Below are positions 6,875-14,770 of a stretch of 32,699 nt of DNA, piece after piece. The notes beneath the pieces are model-generated. The model saw nothing but the letters and a program-made list of their open reading frames with translations. It was not told where the DNA came from and searched no databases. The stretch is from Phycisphaerae bacterium (lineage in GTDB: Bacteria > Planctomycetota > Phycisphaerae > UBA1845 > UTPLA1), in contig JAUIHO010000032.1 in assembly GCA_030432035.1 (NCBI GenBank), forward strand, positions 1 to 32,699, read 5' to 3'. The translations under genes and the position numbers were made by a program. Positions within the stretch are counted from its first letter, which is position 1. Each line of letters begins with the position of its first letter.

Positions 6875-9508
6875 TTATGGGATGAGCGACGCTCGTTGCA
6901 GGTTGCCGCCCAATTCAACGCTATCCGGCGATGGCGTCGTGATGCATACCGTTGCGCCGGTCAGCATCTCCGCGGCCACCTGGCGAACCGTTTCGGGCGA
7001 GACGGTTGCAACCTCGTTGAGGAAGCGATGAAGATCGTCAGCTTCTAGGCCGAGCGCCCCATCGACGGCGAGACGTGTGGCCAAATCGGCGGCCGTTTGG
7101 TGCTGGTCCAACTCGCCCATGCGAATCATGGCCCGTGCACGATCCAATTCGTTATCGTCAAACGCACCTGAACTCACGTGTTCGATTTCGTCGCGCATCG
7201 CGTGGTAAACATCGTTAACGCGCTCGGGTTGGCACCCCGCACTGAAGCCGATCATGCCCGGCAAGAGCCCCGCAAAACCGACGCCCGCAACTTCGTACGC
7301 GAGGTCGTCCGCCCCACCTCGCAGTCGCTGATACAGGCGGCCGCCGGCCAGCGCGTAGCCTGCCAACATCGTTTCAAAAAGGTTGACTGCCGCACGCCGA
7401 TTAAAATCGTGCAAGTCGATTCCATCGAAACCGATAAAGACACCGGCGACTTCTCGATCTTCGGAAGATGCTTTGACGAACAACTGATCTTCGCGTGTGA
7501 CGGATTCAACATGTGCAGGTCGTTTCGCCGGTCCTGGCGTTGACGTCCAACCACCCAGCAACCCGTCAAGTTGCTGCACCAGTTTCTCTTGATCGACGCG
7601 TCCTGCGACGGCGATCTTGCCGAGGTCGCGCCCGACGAATTCCCCGTGCAACGACAACAGGTCTTCCGCCGTTGCTGCCGTTACTGTTTCCGTCGTGCCG
7701 CGCCGGCTCCGGCGATAGGGGCTGGTCGCGAACAGACACTGTCGCGCAAAGCGCATGAGCTCGGCGCCCCAGTATTCATCCTGTCGCGCGATCGCATCGA
7801 GTACGGTCGGTCGAATCTTCTCAAGCTCATCCGCCGCCATCGTCGGTCGCAGCAAGACATCCGCCCAAATTGGCAGCAACTGCTTGACGTCTTCGGCCAA
7901 CGCCCGAAAGCCCAGTCCGAACTGATTCATACCCGCGCTGGCACCTAACGATGCACCGCAGCGCGCGAACGATTCGGAAATCTCATCCGCCGAATAATTC
8001 GCACTGCCGCGCGTCCACAGTTGGGTCATCAAATTGAACCAACCGTTACGGGACGGCGTTTCGTGCAAAAGCCCACCTTCAAAGGCAATGTGCACGGCAA
8101 TAAACGGCTGGTTTGCGATTGACCGCACACAAACGTCGCGACCGTTTTTCAATGCAATCGAGCAAGGCGACGACGTATTTGGCGTTTCGTTTGCTTGTTT
8201 CTTCTTTTTTGAGCTACTCTTTCGCGTCGGCATCGGCATCGGCACGATGCGCGCTTCTGCATGGGGCTTACCGATTAGGTATCTACTCGCCGCGGTTTGC
8301 ACAATCTCCGCATCGATACGTTCCAAATCCGCAAGATAGCGCTCCGAGTAATTCGGATCGTGCAGAGCCAGCAAATCCTCAGCGACCTGACTTGCCAACC
8401 CTTCCGCCGTTTGGCGATACGACAGAACCGACAGCTTGAGTTTCTGCACTGCCCGCGAAACTTCTTCGGCTGTGACAGGATTGCTCTGTAATGCTGCAAT
8501 CTGTTGCGCGATCACAGGGTTCACATCGCCAGCCTTTGCTTCATCAAACTGCGTCGAGATACTAAACACGCCGGGCGTATGCCAATTACTATCGTGCGTG
8601 CCGCCAATATCGAAGACCAGCCCGGCATCCCATCGCAGCGCACGCGTCAGCCGTGAGTCATCTCCGTCCGTCAAAATAGTAGACAGCACATCCAGCGCCA
8701 CATCGTCCGATGCTCCCTCCCGGACGGTCCGCCATTGCAAGGTGCTGCTAACCGACTCGACCTGCATGTGTTTGGTAGCGCACCGTGGATAGAAAAATGG
8801 CGACGGCTCAGGTAGCCGCGTATCGAGCAGCGTGCCGCGCGGTAAGTCCGACATGTGCTTCGCCATGCAGGTCAGCGCCTCGGTCGGATCGACGGCCCCA
8901 GCAATCACGACGATGGTGTTCTCACCTCCGTGCGTACGGCGATACCAATCGACCAAATCGCCGTGCGTTAGCGCCGTCAGCAAGCTTCTGTGTCCGATGA
9001 TGGGTTGCGCTAATGGATGACCGCGATAAGCCAGTTCGCCGGCAATTTCTTCGAGTTGCACATCCGGATCGTCGCGATCGCGCTCCAACTCGCGCTGCAC
9101 CACACCAAGTTCGCGTTCGAAAACGGCTGTCGATAAGTGTGGGCGAATCGTGTAGTCGGCCAACACGCCCATTAAACGGTCCATCTGTTCGACCGGGGCC
9201 GTTCCGTAATAACAAAGGTGATCGACAGACGTGTATGCATTCATCAGCCCGCCCATCTCATCGGCGATGCGCAGCAAATCCGCTTCGTTGTGATCGCCGG
9301 CACCGTCGCAGGTAACGAGATGCTCGAGCAAATGGCTGATGCCGCTACCGAGATACTTGCCTTCGAAAACGCTACCCGCGCGCACGTATACCCTTGCCGC
9401 CACCAAAGGCGCGGCGTCGTGATGCAATGCAATTGCCGTTAAGCCATTATTGAAAACGCAGATGCGTCGGTGGGATTCGTCCGCGAGACGGTAAGCTACT
9501 TTGAGCAT
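6875..9508 (-). CDS. M16-family zinc metallopeptidase, two-domain (insulinase-like)
   Basis: 877 residues, twice the usual ~420-residue single M16 unit, so N- and C-halves are fused. The N-half has the inverted zinc motif HLLEH (residues 59-63) with the third ligand probably Glu140 in VVQRELERD. The C-half (from about residue 450, GGLLHETPSRNGWFN) lacks the HxxEH motif and should be the non-catalytic partner, as in PqqL/insulinase-type clamshells. A Lys/Ser-rich linker (SSSKKKKQ, about residue 430) joins them. No signal peptide, so probably cytoplasmic peptide turnover. The start lies 2 bp after the response-regulator stop with no Shine-Dalgarno, implying translational coupling. Family call firm, substrate unknown. 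Confidence 0.9.
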   Translation of the reverse strand: MLKVAYRLADESHRRICVFNNGLTAIALHHDAAPLVAARVYVRAGSVFEGKYLGSGISHLLEHLVTCDGAGDHNEADLLRIADEMGGLMNAYTSVDHLCYYGTAPVEQMDRLMGVLADYTIRPHLSTAVFERELGVVQRELERDRDDPDVQLEEIAGELAYRGHPLAQPIIGHRSLLTALTHGDLVDWYRRTHGGENTIVVIAGAVDPTEALTCMAKHMSDLPRGTLLDTRLPEPSPFFYPRCATKHMQVESVSSTLQWRTVREGASDDVALDVLSTILTDGDDSRLTRALRWDAGLVFDIGGTHDSNWHTPGVFSISTQFDEAKAGDVNPVIAQQIAALQSNPVTAEEVSRAVQKLKLSVLSYRQTAEGLASQVAEDLLALHDPNYSERYLADLERIDAEIVQTAASRYLIGKPHAEARIVPMPMPTRKSSSKKKKQANETPNTSSPCSIALKNGRDVCVRSIANQPFIAVHIAFEGGLLHETPSRNGWFNLMTQLWTRGSANYSADEISESFARCGASLGASAGMNQFGLGFRALAEDVKQLLPIWADVLLRPTMAADELEKIRPTVLDAIARQDEYWGAELMRFARQCLFATSPYRRSRRGTTETVTAATAEDLLSLHGEFVGRDLGKIAVAGRVDQEKLVQQLDGLLGGWTSTPGPAKRPAHVESVTREDQLFVKASSEDREVAGVFIGFDGIDLHDFNRRAAVNLFETMLAGYALAGGRLYQRLRGGADDLAYEVAGVGFAGLLPGMIGFSAGCQPERVNDVYHAMRDEIEHVSSGAFDDNELDRARAMIRMGELDQHQTAADLATRLAVDGALGLEADDLHRFLNEVATVSPETVRQVAAEMLTGATVCITTPSPDSVELGGNLQRASLIP

Positions 9509-9510
9509 GA

Positions 9511-9939
9511 TCAGGCGTTGTCGGCCGAGTCGCCGGCGTAATGCCGCGCACGCAATAACGCCGTGACGCGTTCGGCCAAGTCGATGCGATTGACCGGTTT
9601 GGTTAGAAAATCGTTGGCGCCAACCTCGGTTGCCAGTTCCATGTCGGCCATTTCGTGCAGCGCCGTCACCATGATGACTGGGATGGTGGCCGTCTTATCT
9701 TTTGCCCGGAGCTTCTTGCACACTTCATAGCCGCTGAGCTTCGGCATCATAATGTCGAGCAAAATTAAATCGGGCAGCTTTTCATCGACGGCGGCAAGAC
9801 ACGCTTCCCCGTCGGTCGCGCGCCGCGTCGAGATATTCTCCATCGACTCGAGATACGCCTCGAGCAATTCCAAATTCTGCAGGTTATCGTCAACGATTAA
9901 GATATCGCTGGGCGGCAAAGCAGTTGCGTCACTCATCAT
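9511..9939 (-). CDS. single-domain response regulator (CheY-like)
   Basis: 142 residues, essentially a lone receiver domain: acidic pocket in ILIVDDN (Asp17, Asp18), phospho-acceptor Asp62 in LLDIMMP, Thr92 in VTAL and Lys114 in LTKPV. No output domain, so it must act by protein contact or in a phosphorelay. Two adjacent ATGs (9939 and 9936) could start it; GGAAAG upstream spaces better for 9936. It overlaps the end of the glycosyltransferase gene by 11 bp and sits 2 bp before the M16 peptidase. No histidine kinase is in the window, so its partner is encoded elsewhere. Confidence 0.93.
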   Translation of the reverse strand: MMSDATALPPSDILIVDDNLQNLELLEAYLESMENISTRRATDGEACLAAVDEKLPDLILLDIMMPKLSGYEVCKKLRAKDKTATIPVIMVTALHEMADMELATEVGANDFLTKPVNRIDLAERVTALLRARHYAGDSADNA

Positions 9940-10609
9940 TCCAGCTTTCCGTTACACATGCCATGATTCTTTCGCGCGTCGTGCGCACCATCGTATCGTC
10001 CGCAGCCGCATCGAATTGCAATAACGCTCGCAAGTCTGCGGCATCGTCCAAGTCACGCAGCACGCGTAGCAATTCGTAATGCATGCCCGCTTCTCGAACC
10101 CGCTCGACTGTCTGATCGCAAACGCGTTCGGTGCTCCATTCGATCCGTTCGAACAAACGCGCATCGTATCGCGTAGTACCGAGCAAATAGTATCCGCCAT
10201 CTTCCGCCGGGCCAATCACCACGTCGGCCTGTGATAATGTTGCCAGCGCCGTTTGCAGATCACTTTGCGTCAGCGTCGCACAATCGCTTCCCAAAAGCAC
10301 GACGGATCGATAGCCGCGTTCAAGTATTCGGGCCGATACGCCAGACAAGCGTTCACCCAGATCACCACTTCCCTGATCGATGGTTTGAACGCCCGGTGAT
10401 AGAAACTCGGAGAAATCGGCCTCAGGTGGCGTCGCTGCCAGAAACACATCTAAATTGTCGATACCCTCGCAAACCGCAAAGACATGCCGCAAACAAATCG
10501 CATGAATTTGTGCCGCGACTTCGGCAGAGACCGTGCCGATGAGGCGTGTTTTGACCTTTCCGGCCAGAGGATACTTCGCAAAGATGACGGCCGCCGCTGA
10601 CGCGGGCAA
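9929..10609 (-). CDS. TIGR04282/DUF2064 family glycosyltransferase
   Basis: 226 residues. GT-A-like nucleotide-sugar fold with the family's diagnostic blocks: FAKYPLAGKVKTRL at the N-terminus, LLGSDCATL in the centre and IGPAEDGGYYLLG. The family (PF09837) is often annotated 'arsenosugar biosynthesis glycosyltransferase' because some members sit beside arsM/arsS; here the neighbour is a ROK kinase and arsM is 4 kb away on the other strand, so the arsenic link is only suggestive. The start is a TTG at 10609 directly abutting the ROK stop codon, supported by GAGGT about 7 nt upstream. Substrate unproven. Confidence 0.85.
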   Translation of the reverse strand: MPASAAAVIFAKYPLAGKVKTRLIGTVSAEVAAQIHAICLRHVFAVCEGIDNLDVFLAATPPEADFSEFLSPGVQTIDQGSGDLGERLSGVSARILERGYRSVVLLGSDCATLTQSDLQTALATLSQADVVIGPAEDGGYYLLGTTRYDARLFERIEWSTERVCDQTVERVREAGMHYELLRVLRDLDDAADLRALLQFDAAADDTMVRTTRERIMACVTESWNDE

Positions 10610-11683
10610 CTAGCTGACCTCAACCTTGGCTTCGCATTCGTTGAACACGAGCAAGGCCGCGCCCAAGAAGCCGGCGTCGTTGCCAAGTTGAGCGAGTTGC
10701 ACGTCGGGATGTGTGCCCACCTTGCCGGGCATGAGTTGGGCGACGAAGCGCCGAACCGTATCGAGCAAGATCGTACCGGCAGCAGACATGCCGCCCGCCA
10801 ATATGATGCGACTGGGATTGATCACATGTTGCAAGCCGACGATCGCTTCCGCCAAATGGCGACAGGCTTCGTTCCAGACATCCAATGCGACGTTATCACC
10901 GGCCGCAGCGTGCTCGGCAACGATTTTCGAATTTATGCTCGCACCCGATTCCTGCACGGCACGCAAGCTCGATTCGGTTCCCGATTGCAACCGCTCTTCG
11001 GCAATGCGCGCAATTGACGATGCCGACGCGTACGTTTCCAAACAACCGCGCTGGCCGCACCCACAAAGCCGCCCGTCGGACGTCACGATCATATGGCCGA
11101 CTTCAGAAGCCGTGCCGTCCGCGCCGCGCCAAATCTTGCCGTTTAAAATCGTGCCACCGCCGACGCCGGTGCCAAGCGTGAGCGTCATCATCGACGCGGC
11201 ATTCTTACCTGCGCCATGGAGATATTCGGCGTACGCCGCAAGGTTGGCATCGTTCTCAATCAACACCGGTCGCCCAAGCAGCGTTCCGAGTTCCCCAGCG
11301 ATGTCGCGGTTTTCCCAACCTTCGAGATTCGCGCAAGTCCGCACCCGATTGGAATGCAAATCGATCGAACCGGGAATACCGAGTCCCACGCCGATCAGTT
11401 CGCCCGATTCGGGCATGTCGGCTTCGAGTTCTTTTACCAAATCCCCGAGCCGCGACAGGACGCCGTTCACGCCCGAGCCGTTTTCGGTCGGCGTGCGACG
11501 AACGGCAAGCACGTTGCCATCTTCGTCGACCAGCCCGGCTTTGATGTCGGTGCCGCCCAGATCGATCCCGATCGCAAGACGCAGCTTTGGTTCGGTTGAG
11601 GCGTTCAAAGTATCCAGTTTCCGTCCTTGCCTTCGCTCGATCGCCACTGCGGCAGCCGGCTCGTCGCCTTGGAAGTCGCGCAT
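10610..11683 (-). CDS. ROK-family sugar kinase (glucokinase-like)
   Basis: 357 residues. The ATP-binding strand-turn IGIDLGGTDIKAGL is near residue 38. The sugar-binding/catalytic ENDANLAAYAE, a TLGTGVGGG phosphate loop and the ROK zinc signature with GH and CGCGQRGCLE follow. These support phosphorylation of glucose or a related hexose in the cytosol. The first ~35 residues precede the fold and look non-conserved; a TTG about 25 codons in (TLNAS, preceded by GGAAAC) is an alternative start. It lies 10 bp after tatD and directly abuts the glycosyltransferase, so it is cotranscribed with both. Glucose specificity is inferred from the family. Confidence 0.9.
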   Translation of the reverse strand: MRDFQGDEPAAAVAIERRQGRKLDTLNASTEPKLRLAIGIDLGGTDIKAGLVDEDGNVLAVRRTPTENGSGVNGVLSRLGDLVKELEADMPESGELIGVGLGIPGSIDLHSNRVRTCANLEGWENRDIAGELGTLLGRPVLIENDANLAAYAEYLHGAGKNAASMMTLTLGTGVGGGTILNGKIWRGADGTASEVGHMIVTSDGRLCGCGQRGCLETYASASSIARIAEERLQSGTESSLRAVQESGASINSKIVAEHAAAGDNVALDVWNEACRHLAEAIVGLQHVINPSRIILAGGMSAAGTILLDTVRRFVAQLMPGKVGTHPDVQLAQLGNDAGFLGAALLVFNECEAKVEVS

Positions 11684-11693
11684 GATAGTTGCC

Positions 11694-12464
11694 CTAAGGC
11701 AGATCGAAAAAACGACGGGTGTTCTCGTTCAGCCGATCGGCACAGGCCTGATTGCTCTCGCCCCGCACGTTTGCGACGCACTCACCAATATAACAAAGAT
11801 GCGCCGGTTCGTTAGGGCGAATATTGCGTTTTGGTTCAGGCGACAGATATGGCGAATCCGTCTCGATCATCATGCGCTCGGGATGACACTGTTTCACGAT
11901 CTCGCGAAGCTCATCTGATCTTTTAAACGTAATGACACCGGTAAAAGATATCCAGTATCCGCGCTCCCAAAGGGCGGTTGCCTCTGCGAACGTGCCGGTA
12001 AAGCAGTGAAAAACCACGCCGCGCAGGTCCGGAAATTCCGACAGAATCGCCAGGCAATCTTCAAACGCCTCGCGGCAGTGAATCACGATCGGCTTTTTCA
12101 CCGCTGTGGCAATTTCGAGTTGACGCGTAAAAACGCGCTGCTGTGTCGCACGGTCGGCAAAATCGTAATGATAATCCAGCCCCATCTCACCGACGGCGCG
12201 CACGTGGTCGCGTTTGGCCCATTCAAGAAGGGAATCGTCCCATCCATCGCTGACCTTTTCCGCTTCGTGCGGATGGATACCCGTCACAATCTCAACGCAA
12301 TCGTGCGCTTTGGCGAGAGATTCGGCCTTCGCCGCATCTTCGAGGTCGGTCGCGATGGTAATAAAGCGCTCGATCCCGGCAGCCAACCCGCGCTCAATCA
12401 CGATATCCACCTGTTCGAAAAGTGCATCAGACGTGAGATGACAGTGGGAATCGATCCAAGTCAT
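11694..12464 (-). CDS. tatD: TatD-family metal-dependent hydrolase
   Basis: 256 residues, the normal family length. TIM-barrel amidohydrolase motifs in order: DSHCHL (His7, His9), GEMGLDYHY, VIHCREA, FHCFTG and the closing METDSPYL. Family members such as TatD and YcfH are Mg-dependent nucleases acting on DNA ends or D-aminoacyl-tRNA; the exact role here cannot be told from sequence. The C-terminal NIRPNEPAHL is also typical. No strong Shine-Dalgarno precedes ATG 12464; the gene follows yraN by 69 bp in the ribosomal-protein run. Confidence 0.93.
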   Translation of the reverse strand: MTWIDSHCHLTSDALFEQVDIVIERGLAAGIERFITIATDLEDAAKAESLAKAHDCVEIVTGIHPHEAEKVSDGWDDSLLEWAKRDHVRAVGEMGLDYHYDFADRATQQRVFTRQLEIATAVKKPIVIHCREAFEDCLAILSEFPDLRGVVFHCFTGTFAEATALWERGYWISFTGVITFKRSDELREIVKQCHPERMMIETDSPYLSPEPKRNIRPNEPAHLCYIGECVANVRGESNQACADRLNENTRRFFDLP

Positions 12465-12533
12465 GGAAAGGTCTTTGATTTGATCGACGGCTGCGAGCGC
12501 GAAAGCTTGGTGAAAGTTCGCGAGACGCCGCCC

Positions 12534-12908
12534 TTATTTTAATCGCTGAGGTCGGAACGCCTCTTCAATATGCTGGACTTGTGTCCGACCTTCCTGATCG
12601 TGAATCAAGACCGCGTCAAATCGAAAGGCCCGCGGCAGATTTGGATGACCGGATAGCCAAACGCGCGCAACTTGCTCGACCTGTCGGCGCTTTGAATTCG
12701 GAAACACCGAGCCAACATCGCCGTCGAAGTCGCCACTCCGAGTGCGCACTTCAACAAATGCCAAGGTCGTACCGTTATCGATAATGATATCGATTTCGCC
12801 CGCAGGGCACCGGAAATTCTGCGCGACGATCTTCCACCCGGCTTTGCGAAGATAGCGCGCTGCAGCTCGCTCTCCGCGATTTCCCAAGGCCCGTCGCCAG
12901 AACGACAT
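12534..12908 (-). CDS. yraN: YraN/UPF0102 family nuclease-fold protein
   Basis: 124 residues, typical length. Conserved blocks are GERAAARYLRKAGW (12-25), NFRCPAGEIDII with Glu38/Asp40, and LAFVEVRTR (residues 49-57), which together form the PD-(D/E)xK-like core of UPF0102 (EVK is usual, EVR here). Family function is still poorly defined; a DNA-processing or Holliday-junction-resolvase-like role has been suggested from fold. Directly downstream of rplS (15 bp), the common location in bacteria (rplS-rnhB-yraN clusters), although rnhB is missing here. Confidence 0.92.
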   Translation of the reverse strand: MSFWRRALGNRGERAAARYLRKAGWKIVAQNFRCPAGEIDIIIDNGTTLAFVEVRTRSGDFDGDVGSVFPNSKRRQVEQVARVWLSGHPNLPRAFRFDAVLIHDQEGRTQVQHIEEAFRPQRLK

Positions 12909-12923
12909 CCTGCCGAAACCGGC

Positions 12924-13364
12924 TTATACCGTAGCCGGTTCGCCCGCCGGCTCGACCGCAGGTGACGGCGGCGGCGACTTCTTCGGTGCCGCAGCGTTGG
13001 GCTTGTCCGTCTTGAAGACGCGACGTTCGCGAAGGCGGCGCGACTTACCAACGCGATCGCGCAGGTAGTAAAGCTTGGCGCGACGGGTCTTACCGTGACG
13101 TTGCACTTCGACGTTCGCAATGCGCGGCGAATGCAGCGGGAAGACGCGTTCGACACCTTCGTTGTTCACGATGCGCCGCACGGTGAAGTTGGAATTCATT
13201 CCGCCGCCGCTACGAGCGATGACGACGCCGATGAACGGCTGAATGCGTTCCTTATTACCTTCAACAATACGGACGCCGACCGATACGGTATCGCCGACTT
13301 CAAACTCCGGCACTTCCGACTTCATGTTTTCCGCTTCAATGGCGGCGATGTACTTATTCTGCAT
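12924..13364 (-). CDS. rplS: 50S ribosomal protein L19
   Basis: Start ATG 13364 ([14 protein letters not shown]) has GGAG 8 nt upstream; the earlier ATG at 13373 has GGAG immediately adjacent and is unlikely. Core L19 blocks are clear: [54 protein letters not shown], and [20 protein letters not shown]. Product 146 residues versus about 115 usual: the extra is a Lys/Pro/Ala-rich tail ([18 protein letters not shown]) after the core. L19 sits at the 30S-50S interface. It overlaps trmD by 11 bp. Confidence 0.97.
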   Translation of the reverse strand: MQNKYIAAIEAENMKSEVPEFEVGDTVSVGVRIVEGNKERIQPFIGVVIARSGGGMNSNFTVRRIVNNEGVERVFPLHSPRIANVEVQRHGKTRRAKLYYLRDRVGKSRRLRERRVFKTDKPNAAAPKKSPPPSPAVEPAGEPATV

Positions 13365-14121
13365 CGGTCTCATCTCCAGATCGCGCCGAGCGCTGCTCGC
13401 CGGGCGGTCGTTCGTGTTCTGACTGGCTCAGCAAATCCGGCCGCCGCGCTTCGGTGCGCTGCCTTGCCTGCTCGCTGCGCCATGAGCGGATCCGTCCGTG
13501 GTCGCCGCTCATCAAAATCTCTGGCACGCTCATCCCGCGAAAATCTCGCGGTCGCGTGTAATGCGGATATTCCAATCCGCGAATGTTCTCATCATCGAGC
13601 CGCAGCGTGAAAGACTCTTCCGCCGTCGACTCGTCATCCCCCAGCACGCCGGGGATCAAACGCACCACCGTATCGACCAAAGCCATCGCGGCAGGCTCGC
13701 CGCCGGACAACACAAAATCGCCCAGCGACACTTCCATCGGGCTCAGGCCCGTTCGAATGCGTTCGTCAAAGCCTTCATAATGGCCAGCCAGCAGCAACAG
13801 CCGCGGCAACCCCGAAAGCTTCTCCGCCAACGACTGCGTAAGCCGCTCACCCTGCGGCGACAGCAAAATTCGCGTCGCCGGTCGTTCGTCTAATTGTTCG
13901 ATCGCTTCGACCGCCGCGAACACCGGCTCGCACATCAGCACCATGCCGGGGCCACCACCAAAGGGGCGATCGTCAACTCGCTTATGCTTGTCGGTCGCGT
14001 AATCCCGCAGGTTATGGCAATGAATATTTGCCAACCCCGCCGTTTGTGCGCGACCTAGAATACTACTTCGGAAGAATGGCTCGCACGCCTCCGGGAATAA
14101 GCTGATCAAATCGACGCGCAT
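13354..14121 (-). CDS. trmD: tRNA (guanine-N1)-methyltransferase
   Basis: 255 residues. N-terminal [17 protein letters not shown], the [11 protein letters not shown] loop, and the SAM-binding trefoil-knot motifs [22 protein letters not shown] and [11 protein letters not shown] identify TrmD, which makes m1G37 in tRNAs with G36G37 and prevents frameshifting. The C-terminal [18 protein letters not shown] is family-typical and a further ~25-residue hydrophilic tail follows. 21 bp downstream of rpsP and overlapping rplS; the usual intervening rimM is absent. Confidence 0.97.
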   Translation of the reverse strand: MRVDLISLFPEACEPFFRSSILGRAQTAGLANIHCHNLRDYATDKHKRVDDRPFGGGPGMVLMCEPVFAAVEAIEQLDERPATRILLSPQGERLTQSLAEKLSGLPRLLLLAGHYEGFDERIRTGLSPMEVSLGDFVLSGGEPAAMALVDTVVRLIPGVLGDDESTAEESFTLRLDDENIRGLEYPHYTRPRDFRGMSVPEILMSGDHGRIRSWRSEQARQRTEARRPDLLSQSEHERPPGEQRSARSGDETDAE

Positions 14122-14142
14122 CTAAATTCGCGTCGCTTCCGC

Positions 14143-14421
14143 TTAAGCGCCGGCCGGTGCGTCAGCGCCGGAAACACCAATGCCGTGTCGCTTGAGCATG
14201 CTGGCGACCGTTTCGGATGTCTTCGCGCCTTTGCTCAGCCAATATTCGCAGCGTTCGCGATTGATGACTTCACCTTTGCTGCGATCCTTTTCGTGCGGGT
14301 TTACGTAGCCGACTTCTTCGATGAAGCGGCCCGTGGGCGCGAAGCGCTCATCACCAACGCGCAAACGAAAGAAGGAGCGATTGCGACGACCAAGTCGCAC
14401 CAGACGCATCTTGACTGCCAT
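14143..14421 (-). CDS. rpsP: 30S ribosomal protein S16
   Basis: Start ATG 14421 (MAVKMRLVRLGRRNRSFFRL) is preceded by GGTAGGAAA; an ATG 39 bases earlier adds a non-conserved MTIREIEFGRKFA and is rejected. 92 residues. Conserved features: MRLVRLGRRNRSFFRLRV, GRFIEEVGYVNP, and WLSKGAKTSETVASMLKRHGI. First gene of the minus-strand run, with a promoter candidate 117-144 bp upstream of its start and a GC hairpin in the leader. Confidence 0.97.
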   Translation of the reverse strand: MAVKMRLVRLGRRNRSFFRLRVGDERFAPTGRFIEEVGYVNPHEKDRSKGEVINRERCEYWLSKGAKTSETVASMLKRHGIGVSGADAPAGA

Positions 14422-14459
14422 AGCGAATTTCCTACCGAATTCAATCTCGCGTATCGTCA

Positions 14460-14477
14460 CGCCGCCTCGCTGCGGCG
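14460..14477 (-). promoter_or_regulatory. GC-rich hairpin in the rpsP leader
   Basis: Perfect 6-bp arms CGCCGC and GCGGCG with a 6-nt loop, located between the proposed promoter and rpsP. Ribosomal-protein operons are often autoregulated through leader structures; nothing in the sequence proves it here. Confidence 0.3.
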
Positions 14478-14537
14478 CGGCCTTTTCCTGAAATCCACGC
14501 CGGAACCACGCGAGCGCAGAACAGGCGTAAACCCTTA

Positions 14538-14565
14538 ACTATACCCCATTTCTGAGGGTCGGCAA
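14538..14565 (-). promoter_or_regulatory. rpsP: sigma70-like promoter for the rpsP operon
   Basis: On the minus strand TTGCCG (-35, 14560-14565) and TATAGT (-10, 14538-14543) are separated by 16 bases, giving a leader of about 110 nt before rpsP. Position and consensus fit make this the best promoter candidate for the ten-gene run. Confidence 0.5.
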
Positions 14566-14693
14566 GGCCTATATTCACAAACTCGGCCGCAAATTTGGCC
14601 GACCGCCACGCATGGATTTCGGCATATTACAGAATACATCTCATCAGCCGCGCTTCGGTCGAAAATCAGCGGCCCTACCGCATTAAACCGTAG

Positions 14694-14719
14694 TTGACGA
14701 CCTGGCAGTCGGCTATATT
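14694..14719 (+). promoter_or_regulatory. arsM: weak promoter candidate for arsM
   Basis: TTGACG (14694-14699) and TATATT (14714-14719) lie 52-77 bp before arsM, but the 14-base spacer is short of the usual 16-18. No ArsR-type operator is recognisable. Confidence 0.25.
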
Positions 14720-14770
14720 GCAGCGATTACGCAATTTGCCCCGCTAACAACGCCGAGGAGTGCCCAGCAT

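Noticed and set aside
10713..11918. 401-codon plus-strand open frame
   Set aside because: It is antisense to the ROK kinase and tatD, is Ser/Pro/Arg-rich without motifs, and arises from the codon bias of the real genes.
14422..14460. Upstream ATG for rpsP
   Set aside because: The extra 13 residues are not part of S16; the ATG at 14421 has a good Shine-Dalgarno and the conserved N-terminus.
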